From the NCBI RefSeq assembly GCF_007752135.1, contig NZ_CP036298.1:2294001-2358000 (forward strand): 64,000 nt of DNA. Direction: 5' to 3'. The position numbers and the translations under genes are program-made. This stretch comes from Aureliella helgolandensis. GTDB taxonomy: Bacteria; Planctomycetota; Planctomycetia; Pirellulales; Pirellulaceae. The notes below the pieces were generated by a model, which saw only the letters and a program-made list of their open reading frames with translations, was not told the DNA's origin and did not search any database. Below are positions 47,072 through 56,493 of the stretch, piece after piece (position 1 is the first letter of the stretch; the number at the start of each line of letters is the position of its first letter).

Positions 47072-48109
47072 ATAGCAACCCGCCGCGTGAGCAAGGGAAG
47101 GTGGTTGCCGCCACAGGGCTATTCAGGATGCTACCATTTCAGCAGGATTGAAAACGCTTGGGTTCCACAATCCGGTTCGGCAGGCCGTTTGATGCATTGG
47201 CTATCGCCCATGGGGCCAAGTTGGTTCGAGCTTGGTTGGAGTGCTTGCAGTGCAACGATCCTTGCTTACGCAGCGGGTTACGAATCCCCTCTCACTGATG
47301 CTCCAGACTACAATCGCAACCCGCCGCGTGAGCAAGGGAAGGTGGTTGCCGCTACAGGGCTCTTCTGGATGCTACCATTTCAGCAGGATTGAAAACGCTT
47401 GGGTTCCACAATCCGGTTCGGCAGGCCGTTTGATGCATTGGCTATTGCCCATGGGGCCAAGATGGTTCGAGCTTGGTTGGAGTGCTTGCAGTGCAACGAT
47501 CCTTGCTTACGCAGCGGGTTACGAATCCCTTCTCACTGACGCTCCAGACTACAATCGCAACCCGCCGCGTGAGCAAGGGAAGGTGGTTGGCGCTACAGGG
47601 CTATTCTGGATGCTACCATTTCAGCAGGATTGAAAACGCTTGGGTTCCACAATCCGGTTCGGCATGCCGTTTGATGCATTGGCTATTGCCCATGGGGCCA
47701 AGTTGGTTCGAGCTTGGTTGGAGTGCTTGCAGTGCAACGATCCTTGCTTACGCAGCGGGTTACGAATCCCCTCGCACTGATGCTCCAGACTACAATCGCA
47801 ACCCGCCGCGTGAGCAAGGAAAGGTGGTTGGCGCTACAGGGCTATTCTGGATGCTACCATTTCAGCAGGATTGAAAACGCTTGGGTTCCACAATCCGGTT
47901 CGGCATGCCGTTTGATGCATTGGCTATTGCCCATGGGGCCAAGTTGGTTCGAGCTTGGTTGGAGTGCTTGCAGTGCAACGATCCTTGCTTACGCAGCGGG
48001 TTACGAATCCCCTCTCACTGATGCTCCAGACTACAATCGCAACCCGCCGCGTGAGCAAGGAAAGGTGGTTGCCGCCACAGGGCTATTCTGGATGCTACCT
48101 CCGCGTTAG
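47072..48109. repeat. tandem array B: four 241-bp units plus partial fifth
   Basis: Units begin ATAGCAACCC or ATCGCAACCC at 47072, 47313, 47554, 47795 and 48036; the spacing is exactly 241 bp and copies are almost identical. A degenerate start lies just before (AATAGTAACCCACTACGTGA, near 47040). Each unit holds the ~70-bp core (CCCGCCGCGTGAGCAAGG ... GGATGCTACC) and ~170 bp of array-specific sequence. The partial fifth copy ends in GGATGCTACCTCC, as array A does. Open frames of about 130 codons recur every 241 bp but shift frame from unit to unit, so they are not taken as genes. Confidence 0.92.
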
Positions 48110-48130
48110 GACTCCAATCGCTCCTAAATC

Positions 48131-48225
48131 GCAACCGTTCACGGTTGTCAGCGAATCCAATCGAAACTCAAACCTGTAGCAACGGTTGAATTTGTTCATG
48201 GTTAAGGAAGGTCGTGAACGGTTAC
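48131..48225 (-). repeat. palindrome-ended interspersed repeat, copy 1
   Basis: On the minus strand it begins GTAACCGTTCACGACC and ends in CGCTGACAACCGTGAACGGTTGC, so both ends carry an inverted CCGTTCACG/CGTGAACGG word. The inner GTTGCTACAGGTTTGAGTTT matches the copies at 60376 and 60641. About 95 bp, non-coding. It lies directly after array B. Confidence 0.75.
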
Positions 48226-48329
48226 CCTAAATCAACAGCCCGTCACGAAACGGCTGGCAAGAGCCGAGTCGCAAAGATGAACCAACGCGGGAGGATTGAA
48301 AGGTTGCTCGGTAAACGCTATGGCCAATG

Positions 48330-49538
48330 TCAGGATTTATCGAGAGCTGGATTTTCATACCAGACCACACCAAGATTTTGCTTTTCTTCGCAAGTGAGCA
48401 CATCGAGGTCGCCGTCACCATCCAAGTCCAGACACTCGATTCGGTCGTACTTGGCTCGAGTGGCATTAGCGATCGGTGTCCAGGAAGTGTCGGCTCGCTT
48501 GATCCAAATGGCTTGACGGTGACTCTTGATTCCGTCGGCACTCGAATTAGCGGTCATGATCAAAGTCTCACTATCGATTCGCCGGATCGCTTTACCAAAA
48601 GGAATATTCGGAGGGTTGGGGTGCACGGTCTCTTGCCATTGCTCGGCGGCGGTTCGTCGATACTCAAGCCAAACGGAATTACGGGTCGCCAGCAGCATTT
48701 CATCTTTGGAAGCTGACAGGAACATCGCTTCGTATTCGTGACCTCCAACGGAATGTTCCTTCCATACGCTCAGGGCCGCGTGATCGTTGGGCTGTTCCAA
48801 CCAAGCAACACCACGGCCGCCTCGCTTGCGATCGCTGAACACAATGTCGTCGTCTCCATCGTCATCCATGTCGATGATGCTCAAAGTCATCGTCCACCCT
48901 GCGTCTCGCAGTTTCTGCGTCTGCCAATTGGAAAGCTCGCTTGAATCACGATCCGGTTGCGTAAGCAGTGTCAGAGTCGCCTGCGAATTCTTAGCTCCAG
49001 CTACCAAGGCCGAACGACCTCCCCGCAGTTGGATTGGAGCAGCAAACATCCATTGTTGACCATTCAGTTGGTCGAAAGCCGAGGTCTGCCAATTCTGAGG
49101 TTCGAGTAGTGCGGCGTTATCGGTGAGTTCTCCATTGAAACGGTGAACGAGCAACTGCTTCTGCTTTCCTTCGTGACAACTGACAATGTCGAGTTTTCCA
49201 TCGCTATCGATATCGAAGGCGACCGCGTCTTCCGGAGAATCTCCGCTTCCAACGGTCACATTTGGCCACGCTTGCTCCGCTTGGTCGTAGCCAGGGTTGA
49301 GGTATAAGCGTACGACACCTGACTCTTCCCAACCGGTAACGATGTCCGGTAGCCCATCTTGGTTGAAATCGGCAAGTCGCACGCCGTCAGCGCCTTGCCC
49401 GCTATTATCGATCGAATGCATCTCCCACACTTCAGCCCAGCTGCTCGTAGCCAATAGTCCAAAGCACGACGCAGCCCGCGCAAGTCGAATTGCTGAAGCA
49501 GCCCCCAAGCCCAAAAATTGCCTGAGAAAAACTCGCAT
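48330..49538 (-). CDS. exported FG-GAP/VCBS-repeat protein
   Basis: 402 residues with a signal peptide (AASCFGLLATSSWAEV). At least four calcium-binding type repeats are seen: DFNQDGLPDIVTGW, DIDSDGKLDIVS, DMDDDGDDDIVFSD and DLDGDGDLDVLTCE, as in integrin-like FG-GAP propellers. No catalytic motif. Such proteins are abundant in planctomycetes and probably bind ligands or partners at the cell surface. It is the downstream-most gene of the minus-strand run of exported proteins, but 750 bp separate it from the next. Confidence 0.85.
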   Translation of the reverse strand: MRVFLRQFLGLGAASAIRLARAASCFGLLATSSWAEVWEMHSIDNSGQGADGVRLADFNQDGLPDIVTGWEESGVVRLYLNPGYDQAEQAWPNVTVGSGDSPEDAVAFDIDSDGKLDIVSCHEGKQKQLLVHRFNGELTDNAALLEPQNWQTSAFDQLNGQQWMFAAPIQLRGGRSALVAGAKNSQATLTLLTQPDRDSSELSNWQTQKLRDAGWTMTLSIIDMDDDGDDDIVFSDRKRGGRGVAWLEQPNDHAALSVWKEHSVGGHEYEAMFLSASKDEMLLATRNSVWLEYRRTAAEQWQETVHPNPPNIPFGKAIRRIDSETLIMTANSSADGIKSHRQAIWIKRADTSWTPIANATRAKYDRIECLDLDGDGDLDVLTCEEKQNLGVVWYENPALDKS

Positions 49539-50285
49539 GGTTTGTTTACCTCCCTAGTCGGTCACGAACTGAAATTCCAGGGTACCATGTTTCGAAGCTT
49601 GTACATCATCAACACTAAGAATTAGGGGTTAGCGATCGTTCGGAGAACACAGCTCTTGGGTAAGGGGAATCTGCCTTAGGTTTGCCCACAATTCCATGCA
49701 TTAAACCTCAGGACATCAAAGGCTCCCACTCCCACTCCCACTCGTGCTCGTCCACAATTCACAGTTCACAGTTCGACATTCGACATTCCTTCTCGGGGAG
49801 TATTCAGTACGAGTACCGTTTCACTGAGTTCTGAGTTCCGAGTTCCGAGTTTAGCTGGCACGCTATAAAGTGGGCTAAACAAAGTGGCTTGCTCGCGTGC
49901 TGCATCGCCCTCCTGGCGATCAGCTATGGGATCGGTCAAGCAGTGGAGGATTCCTAGCTGGTGACGAGCGACTGTGTGTCGGACGCCGCATCTCGAACTC
50001 CTGCTATAGGCTTTCTCCGCTCGCGCAAGAAGTCCGTGCTACTTTCTGCCGATCCCCGACGAATGTGAGGTGTTGGGAACAGCTGTCCAAGCCGGAATAG
50101 AGCGGTGCTTTGCCATGTGAAATCTGCAATGCAGGTCGCCCGTTCAACTCCAATTGTGAAAGCAGTGATCCGGGCTTGCTTGGGAGTCGAACGGGGCAAT
50201 GATAATTTTCCAGTATCGAGGCTTGCCCTCAAACCGAAACGATCTTGCGCCGCACGCGCCGAATGGAGCTTGCTGTCGGGGCTGC
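49539..50285. other. intergenic region with short duplicated words
   Basis: About 750 bp without a believable gene. 49725-49860 holds runs of near-identical words: CCCACTCCCACTCCCACTCG, then ACAATTCACAGTTCACAGTT, then GACATTCGACATTC, then GAGTTCTGAGTTCCGAGTTC. The rest has only short frames that run antisense to each other. Confidence 0.55.
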
Positions 50286-52622
50286 TTATGGTTTTTCCGC
50301 TTGCCCAAGAATCGCGATGTGAAAGTCGGTTGGGGTTTTGTATTTCACGCCAGCCGCACCCGGGTACACCACGTCGCATTCAACGTCGAACTCGGCACAA
50401 TGTCTCTGCAAGCCGATACCAAAGTTCGCGGTGTGGGTGGGATCTTTCTGATCCTGACCCATGGCCGGCGGATTGCTGAAGAAGAGGCAAGCTGGAGGAT
50501 CGTCGGCACTTACCAGTGCATAGGGAGAATACTCGGCAATCCACGCAGCGATGCTCTCCCGCTCGGCCAAAAATTGAGCAAAGTTCTTTTTGCCAAAAGC
50601 ATGACCTCCGTAGCGGCTGTTGGGCGTCCAGGTGACCATTTGCTTGGGGTCGAGTGTCGTCTGGGGGCTATTAACAGCAACACACCACAGCCGAGTCGAT
50701 TCCCGCGCGATTGGATCCTCACTCCCCGGATCGGACAGATCGTCATGATAGGCCAGCCAGAGGCTGGAGCAGGCACCTGCGGAACCACCTGAAGCTCCGA
50801 TGCGTGCCTTGTCGATGTTCCATGCGCCCGCCTGACTGCGCAGGAATTGCACGGCTCGGGCCGCATCATGCAACGGGGCTTTCACCGGTGGCTCGACATG
50901 TTGGGCATGCTTCATCAAGCGATAGTTGATGGCGGCAACTGAAATCCCTGCTTTCAATAGGGCTGGTACATCGGCGAAGCGACTGAGCCGCTCTTTGCTG
51001 CCGCCATTCCAGCCACCGCCGTGAATCACCATGACTAGCGGCGTGGGGGTCTCGGAATCAGCCTGCCAAAAGTCGAGAACGTGCCGCTGGTGCTTGCCGT
51101 ACTTCACCTCGGAATAGGTCGGCAGTGGGATCTCTCTTGCGTAGGCAGGAGCCTCGACCGTGCTTTGAGGCTGGACCGGCGGCTGCTTCGGAACAGCCTG
51201 TGGGCTGCTTGCGGCCTGCGCGGGGACCGCCTGCGGGGCCGCTACAAGCTTCGCGGCGGCCGCTTCGGTCTGCCGCTGCTTGAGCATGCGTTTCATGGTT
51301 GCTACGGTTTCAGCGTATTCGGGCTGAGCTGCCACATTCTCGTTTTCGCTCGGATCTGCCTGAAGGTCATACAGCATTTCAGATGCTCCACCGTCATAGG
51401 CGGTGTACGTAAATCGGTCGGTGATGAGAGAATCACCCGTACGAATTCGACTGTAGACACCGTCTCGAAAGGCTTCCTGGGGGGCGTCAAGGAGGGAGGA
51501 GAAGCTGCGGCCCTGTACGGTTTCCGGAATCTCAATGCCAGCCAGCGAACATAGGGTCGGATAGATATCGCTGGTTTCCACCAAGGCTGCTGTTCTTCCA
51601 GCTTGCTTGCCGGGGGCTCTCACAATCAATGGCACACGCGTCGCTAGATGCATGGTGTTGTGCTTTCCCCAGAAGTTGTGTTCCCCCAAATGCCAGCCAT
51701 GATCCCCCCAGACCACGACGATCGTATTGTCCGAAAGCTCAAGACGCTCGAGTTCGGCCAAAACATTCCCCACCAATTCATCGACGTAGCTCACACTGGC
51801 CATGTACCCGTGGCGCATCATGCGATGAAAGTCCCTCGAATCGGAGTCGAAATCAGCTAAGTGATAGGAGCGAAATTCTTCACTACCGCGAAGTTCCTGG
51901 GGAGCCTTCGTCGGCCGATAGCGATTGTCGGCGATTTCGACCTGCTCCCGCTCATACAGATCCCAATACTTCTTAGGTGCATAGAAGGGCATGTGCGGAC
52001 GGACGAAGCCGCAGGCCAGAAAGAACGGAGTGCCAGCTCGTTTAAGACGCTGGAGATCTTGGATGCTCTTTTCGGCAACTTGCCCATCAGCATACGCGTT
52101 GTCCTCCACGTCGGGAGATTCGTAGATACGCCCTCGCTGCTTGCTTTCCGACAGCCTTTGCGTGGTTGCTGGATCATGGCTTAGCATTGAATCGGCGTCG
52201 GGGCGCCAGGCCGGTTCACTCCAGCTCTCCTCTTCGGAGTCGTCCCGAGTGTGGAACACCTTGCCGTTGGAAAGCGTTGTATAGCCAGCGTTCTTGAAAG
52301 TCTCGGGGAGGGTTGCGGCACCAGGTGCGTCTCGGTCAGCGCGCGTGGTGTAGTTCATGAATCGCATTGCCGTCGGTAGGATGCCAGTCATTAGACTCGC
52401 GCGGGATGCTCCGCAAACTGGCACTTGGCAATAAGCGCGGTCAAACCGCATGCTCTGGGAGGCAAAGGCGTCCAGATGCGGCGTACGCACCTGCGTCCCA
52501 CCATAGCACTTCAACTCGGGACGTAGATCGTCGATGGCAATGAAAAGAATGTTGGGTTTTTCGGCGGCAATTGCGGTTAAACCGCTGGCTACCGAGACGC
52601 ATACAAGAAGAATCGTTTTCAT
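50286..52622 (-). CDS. sulfatase fused to alpha/beta-hydrolase (esterase)
   Basis: 778 residues from ATG 52622, which gives a signal peptide (MKTILLVCVSVASGLTAIAA); a longer reading upstream has no such sequence. Residues ~21-470 are an iduronate-2-sulfatase-like sulfatase: NILFIAIDDLRPELKCYGG, VCGASRASLMTG (Cys70, C-G-A-S-R) and VVVWGDHGWHLGEHNFWGKH. A Pro/Gln/Ala linker (~500-540) leads to a BD-FAE-like alpha/beta hydrolase: VMVIHGGGWNGGS oxyanion motif and GASGGSAG nucleophile elbow. One exported chain could thus remove both sulfate and acyl esters from a polysaccharide. The active-site Cys form suits formylglycine. Confidence 0.88.
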   Translation of the reverse strand: MKTILLVCVSVASGLTAIAAEKPNILFIAIDDLRPELKCYGGTQVRTPHLDAFASQSMRFDRAYCQVPVCGASRASLMTGILPTAMRFMNYTTRADRDAPGAATLPETFKNAGYTTLSNGKVFHTRDDSEEESWSEPAWRPDADSMLSHDPATTQRLSESKQRGRIYESPDVEDNAYADGQVAEKSIQDLQRLKRAGTPFFLACGFVRPHMPFYAPKKYWDLYEREQVEIADNRYRPTKAPQELRGSEEFRSYHLADFDSDSRDFHRMMRHGYMASVSYVDELVGNVLAELERLELSDNTIVVVWGDHGWHLGEHNFWGKHNTMHLATRVPLIVRAPGKQAGRTAALVETSDIYPTLCSLAGIEIPETVQGRSFSSLLDAPQEAFRDGVYSRIRTGDSLITDRFTYTAYDGGASEMLYDLQADPSENENVAAQPEYAETVATMKRMLKQRQTEAAAAKLVAAPQAVPAQAASSPQAVPKQPPVQPQSTVEAPAYAREIPLPTYSEVKYGKHQRHVLDFWQADSETPTPLVMVIHGGGWNGGSKERLSRFADVPALLKAGISVAAINYRLMKHAQHVEPPVKAPLHDAARAVQFLRSQAGAWNIDKARIGASGGSAGACSSLWLAYHDDLSDPGSEDPIARESTRLWCVAVNSPQTTLDPKQMVTWTPNSRYGGHAFGKKNFAQFLAERESIAAWIAEYSPYALVSADDPPACLFFSNPPAMGQDQKDPTHTANFGIGLQRHCAEFDVECDVVYPGAAGVKYKTPTDFHIAILGQAEKP

Positions 52623-52882
52623 GATTCTCTCCATCGAAGAGATTGGGGGAAGCATTCGTGCTGGTTGTTCCAGCCCGGCAGTTCTGCGGCAGCTCGCATC
52701 AGGCTCATCGCGAGAACCAAGACCGCGGCAGACCCGGCTGCATTCTACCTGAAGCACCAGTTTAGTACTTAAAAGAAGCGGCAAGTTGCCGTTCTTATTG
52801 GCCAGCAATTGTTGTCGCGGCGGCCCAGTAGAATTCGACACCGTTGGAAAAGGTCCAGTGATTGAGCTCGATAGCAGGCAGC

Positions 52883-55195
52883 TCATGGGGTGCCGGAGGT
52901 TGCTTGCCTTCCTTCGCGCTCGCTTGGCGGCATCGACTGAATCCATTGTGAAATAATCTCCACGGCATCTCGGTCGATGACAGAAGTCGCCAACGGAGGC
53001 ATCTGGCCGCGTCCGCGGTGTCGCATGCGGTGTAGGAGCACTGACGCTGTGGCATCGGAGGGCTTAATCAGCTTTGCATCGTCCAGATCGAAGGATCCAT
53101 GAAGGGGGACCGCATTCACCAGGTCTGTCTTGTCCAGTGGGCTGTTGAATGCCAAATCGATTTTTGAATTGCCGCCGCCTTCCTTGACATGGCAATTCGC
53201 GCAGTTGGAATGCAGATAGGAACGTGCCCGAGCCTCTAACGGTTGCGTCGTATCCGCTGGATTCGGTAGCCTCGGCATCTCGCTGAAGGCAGCCGGGAAC
53301 GTGAATGTTGAGCTTTCGCGCGATTTCTCCGTGCCGCCATCATTAGGGGGCGAAGCTTGGTGGAAGAGCCCCAGTTGTCTAAAGTATTCCAATTGTGGCA
53401 TAGTTTTACCGTCGATGGCAATATCGAGGTTTGTCTGTTGAACGGAAAGTCCCAGCACATATTCTTGAGCGCGGCTGTGGCACACCATGCATTCAGCCCG
53501 ACTCGGGAAATGCCATGTTTGATGCCTCAATCCTCCCTCGGTGGAAGAAGCGTTTACCAGGATCTCTCGATTTCGACCCGCTGCAGCGACCAGCTCTGCG
53601 TCGGTCTGTTCTTCGTTCCACTCGTAGGAATATCCATGCCACTCCCCCTGCTGACGCGTCAGCAACCGCGTTTCGATGCGTGTTAAATTTGGGGGATTGC
53701 TGTCCGCAATAGGCAAGGAAAACGTTTTCACCAACACGCTACCATCCGGGAAGTTCCAGCATTTGGATGTCTGGAATTCAACCGACTGAGCGCCTGGCAA
53801 TGCGATGAAACGCTCCTTTTCCGCTCCATCGGACCATAATGGGGAATTGACGCTGTAGGGAATGAGACCGGGATGTAGCTTATTGTCTGCCGTCGACTCA
53901 AAGAGGCCGGTTTGACTGAGTAGCCGCGGAAAATCATGCGTGGGTACATGCGTCGAAGCAACCAAGCGATAGAGCCCGCTTCCGTGGTCCGCAATCAAAA
54001 GTTCACCCTCGTGGTCGATACCGAAACCTGTGATCTGCAGCGAAGTTCTGGCAACTAGGAAATGCGACACAATGGCTGTGCCGTCATACTGTGCAGCCCA
54101 AATTATTCCCGTTGAGTAGTCCCCGTAGATGTAGTGTCCGTAAAGGGACGGATGCTCCGTACCGTAGTAGACGTGGCCGCCGGTCAGCGATCGCGCTTCG
54201 GAATGGGGATGTTCAATCGTGGGGGGGATGATCGGCGTCGGACCACGCACGCGATTGGGGTGAAATGGATGACTCCCTTCAGTAATGCTCCACCCGTAGT
54301 TCTCTCCACGACGGACGACTTGAACCGATTCCCAGAGATCCTGCCCATTGATTCCAGCCCACAATTCACCGGTCTTTGAGTCCACTGAAATGCGCCAGGG
54401 ATTGCGAAGGCCATAAGCCCATATCTCGGGGCGAGCGCCCTTGAGATCCAAGAATGGATTGTCCCGTGGCACCGAGTAGGGCTTGGCCACTGTGGGGCGA
54501 TTCACGTCAATTCGCAACATGGAACCAGGGAGGGTGCTGAGATCCTGCCCCGCAAGATTGGCGTCGGAATCAGACGTGCCGTCGCCCGCCGAAACGTACA
54601 GCATCCCATCGTGCCCGAAGACGAGATCGCCACCATTGTGGCCGTTCGATGCCCATTCAATGATCGTCGTCTGTGACGTCGGATCGCACGCAAACGGCGG
54701 AGTTCGGGCGACGTGAAACCGCAGTATTCGGGTACACACCTCTCCCAACACATCGGAATGCCCATTGCAGCCGATATACATATAGCCGTTTCGAAGGAAA
54801 TCTGGATGGAAGGCGACTCCGTAGATGATGTCGTCCAAAACCAGAAATTCTGACAGCTCAGTGCCTGCACTCGTGTGGCTAAGACTCGTAGGGCTAAGAC
54901 TAGTAGGGCTATAACGCAATAGCCGTCCCGGCCCGCCGTAGTCCCCTGGATGAACATGAATAAGTAAGTCTTGGGTTCCGGGAAACGCCGTAACACTCAG
55001 CGGTTTCTGAAGGTCCAGATTCTCGAATACCCGCTGGACTCGGAATGGCGGCGGAGTATCCGGAAAACCAACGACGCGCGATTCCGTCCATAGCACTCGG
55101 CCTGGCTCGGCTGCATCACCATGCAACTGAAAAAAGAAAGCTGCAAAGAAAAAGACCGATGCGCAGTTGCGTTGGAGAGCGGCGAAAGACAACAT
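52883..55195 (-). CDS. PQQ-type sugar dehydrogenase with C-terminal haem domain
   Basis: 770 residues with a signal peptide (CASVFFFAAFFFQLHGDAAE). Residues ~35-420 are a glucose/sorbosone dehydrogenase-like propeller: GVAFHPDFLRNGYMYIGCNG, NGHNGGDLVFGHDGMLYVSA, GLRNPWRISVDSKTGELWAG, ENYGWSITEGSHPFHP. A region at ~430-640 has one CMVCH (SRAECMVCHSRAQEYVLGL), and the C-terminus has SNCANCHVKEGGGNSKIDLA, a second haem site, then LLHRMRHRGRGQMPPLAT. It probably oxidises a sugar in the periplasm and passes electrons through its own haems. A SPTSLSPTSL repeat marks the N-terminal part. Confidence 0.87.
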   Translation of the reverse strand: MLSFAALQRNCASVFFFAAFFFQLHGDAAEPGRVLWTESRVVGFPDTPPPFRVQRVFENLDLQKPLSVTAFPGTQDLLIHVHPGDYGGPGRLLRYSPTSLSPTSLSHTSAGTELSEFLVLDDIIYGVAFHPDFLRNGYMYIGCNGHSDVLGEVCTRILRFHVARTPPFACDPTSQTTIIEWASNGHNGGDLVFGHDGMLYVSAGDGTSDSDANLAGQDLSTLPGSMLRIDVNRPTVAKPYSVPRDNPFLDLKGARPEIWAYGLRNPWRISVDSKTGELWAGINGQDLWESVQVVRRGENYGWSITEGSHPFHPNRVRGPTPIIPPTIEHPHSEARSLTGGHVYYGTEHPSLYGHYIYGDYSTGIIWAAQYDGTAIVSHFLVARTSLQITGFGIDHEGELLIADHGSGLYRLVASTHVPTHDFPRLLSQTGLFESTADNKLHPGLIPYSVNSPLWSDGAEKERFIALPGAQSVEFQTSKCWNFPDGSVLVKTFSLPIADSNPPNLTRIETRLLTRQQGEWHGYSYEWNEEQTDAELVAAAGRNREILVNASSTEGGLRHQTWHFPSRAECMVCHSRAQEYVLGLSVQQTNLDIAIDGKTMPQLEYFRQLGLFHQASPPNDGGTEKSRESSTFTFPAAFSEMPRLPNPADTTQPLEARARSYLHSNCANCHVKEGGGNSKIDLAFNSPLDKTDLVNAVPLHGSFDLDDAKLIKPSDATASVLLHRMRHRGRGQMPPLATSVIDRDAVEIISQWIQSMPPSEREGRQATSGTP

Positions 55196-55260
55196 TGCTT
55201 AAATACCAGGTGCGACGGTCAGTAATGGCGTCTTGAACGCAAGGGGGGCTGCAGAGTCTA

Positions 55261-56208
55261 CTATTCTACAATCTTCACATCTGGGTTGGGGACAGCATCG
55301 GTCGAAAATGTAACAAACGGAAACACTTCTGGGATGTGCGAGTCCCAACATCCATGAGGACTCCATGCCCATCCGGTTGAATCGCGTACCGGCGGAGCTT
55401 CTCGGAACTGATTGAACCGTGAAAAGTCCATCCGCCAAATATCCCCAGAATTCGGGGGAATCGCACGCTCGTCCCCGAGAGCAACTATCTTCATGCCGGA
55501 CCAGGGAAATGCCAGTTCGACCGTCCACCCGCGATCACGATCTTCGCCGTCATTCAACGTTCCGTCGATGGCGACTGCAGCTTGAGCATTCGGGTAGTCC
55601 CAATTCAGAAACGCGTGCCGCAATCCTCGAGGATGATTTTTGAAGCCCACGCCGTTGAAAGAGATGCATTTGACACCGTCGCGCGAGCGGTCAATTTCCG
55701 GCTCCCTGGAGAAGCCCTGTTTTTCATACTCGCTCTGCCAGACAAACAGCCCTTCGTAGATCGTTCCCAGAGCATTAATTTCGAATTCATAGTAGGCGTT
55801 GTCGAATGCCAAAAAGAACTCGACGTCGTTGTCGTTGTAAACGTTGTCGTCTCGCTTCGTAATCTTGGCGGAAACAAAAGGCTCTTCGACCCAATAGGCG
55901 ACGTACAGATTCTGAGCGTCCCATGTGACGGCGGCTCGCGTCTCGTGCACTGTCCGATGGCCACGAATCAAGTCGACGAACCGCGGCGAGCGAGGTGCCT
56001 GTTGCCAGGTCGCTTCGTCCAGCTTGCCATCGATTGTGATTGGGGCAATTGCTCGAAAGGCCGTATAGCGTTGGACCTGAGCTTCGGGGACCGGCGGCCA
56101 GGGGATGTCCGTCGGTTTCAGCGGATCCAGCCCGTCCTCTGCCACGGCGGAGGGGCCGGCAACTGCGACCAGCATGAATGCCAGCGTCCGCATGGTGGTG
56201 AACCGCAT
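55261..56208 (-). CDS. exported CBM9-like carbohydrate-binding protein
   Basis: 315 residues; second ATG at codon 6. Signal peptide (MRTLAFMLVAVAGPSAVAED). The body matches the family 9 carbohydrate-binding fold: ITIDGKLDEATWQQAPRSPR, AAVTWDAQNLYVAYWVEEP, DNDVEFFLAFDNAYYEFEIN, GWTVELAFPWSGM and WRMDFSRFNQFREAP. No catalytic residues are known for this form. Probably binds polysaccharide for the neighbouring sulfatases and dehydrogenase. It ends 66 bp before the dehydrogenase start, so the two may share a transcript. Confidence 0.85.
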   Translation of the reverse strand: MRFTTMRTLAFMLVAVAGPSAVAEDGLDPLKPTDIPWPPVPEAQVQRYTAFRAIAPITIDGKLDEATWQQAPRSPRFVDLIRGHRTVHETRAAVTWDAQNLYVAYWVEEPFVSAKITKRDDNVYNDNDVEFFLAFDNAYYEFEINALGTIYEGLFVWQSEYEKQGFSREPEIDRSRDGVKCISFNGVGFKNHPRGLRHAFLNWDYPNAQAAVAIDGTLNDGEDRDRGWTVELAFPWSGMKIVALGDERAIPPNSGDIWRMDFSRFNQFREAPPVRDSTGWAWSPHGCWDSHIPEVFPFVTFSTDAVPNPDVKIVE

Positions 56209-56295
56209 CGTGAGGTCTCCGTAGTAGGATGGTTGGATGGCTTAGGCTAGTCTCTAATTCGGTCTGGGCGGCTGAACTGTCGCGATTTTTCAGTA

Positions 56296-56316
56296 GGCGG
56301 GAGCAGCGTTCCCGCC
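56296..56316 (-). terminator. 7-bp GC hairpin after phosphoesterase gene
   Basis: GGCGGGA and TCCCGCC flank a seven-base loop about 180 bp after the stop at 56494 on the minus strand. Only weak T content follows, so a terminator role is uncertain. Confidence 0.35.
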
Positions 56317-56493
56317 AGCCCTAGGACGCGCGATGAATTCGGCCTGCATCTGCGGCCTCCTGCCAAGCGACCCGGGGCAGGTATGCCACGATTCCGACAA
56401 CTCTTGCGGTTTGAAGATTTGGCTTTGGAAACTCGGAACCATGGCGATCCTTCCGTGTAGGCAGGAGGTGAAGGAACTTGAACTCGTCGCAGG

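Noticed and set aside
47087-48179. Five open frames of 74-133 codons in array B
   Set aside because: They come from the 241-bp repeat, which is not a multiple of three. They shift frame between units and overlap each other, with no ribosome-binding site or protein-like composition.
52623-52946. N-terminal extension of the sulfatase-esterase to 52946
   Set aside because: The added 108 residues have no signal peptide and a basic, random composition. The ATG at 52622 gives a clean signal peptide.
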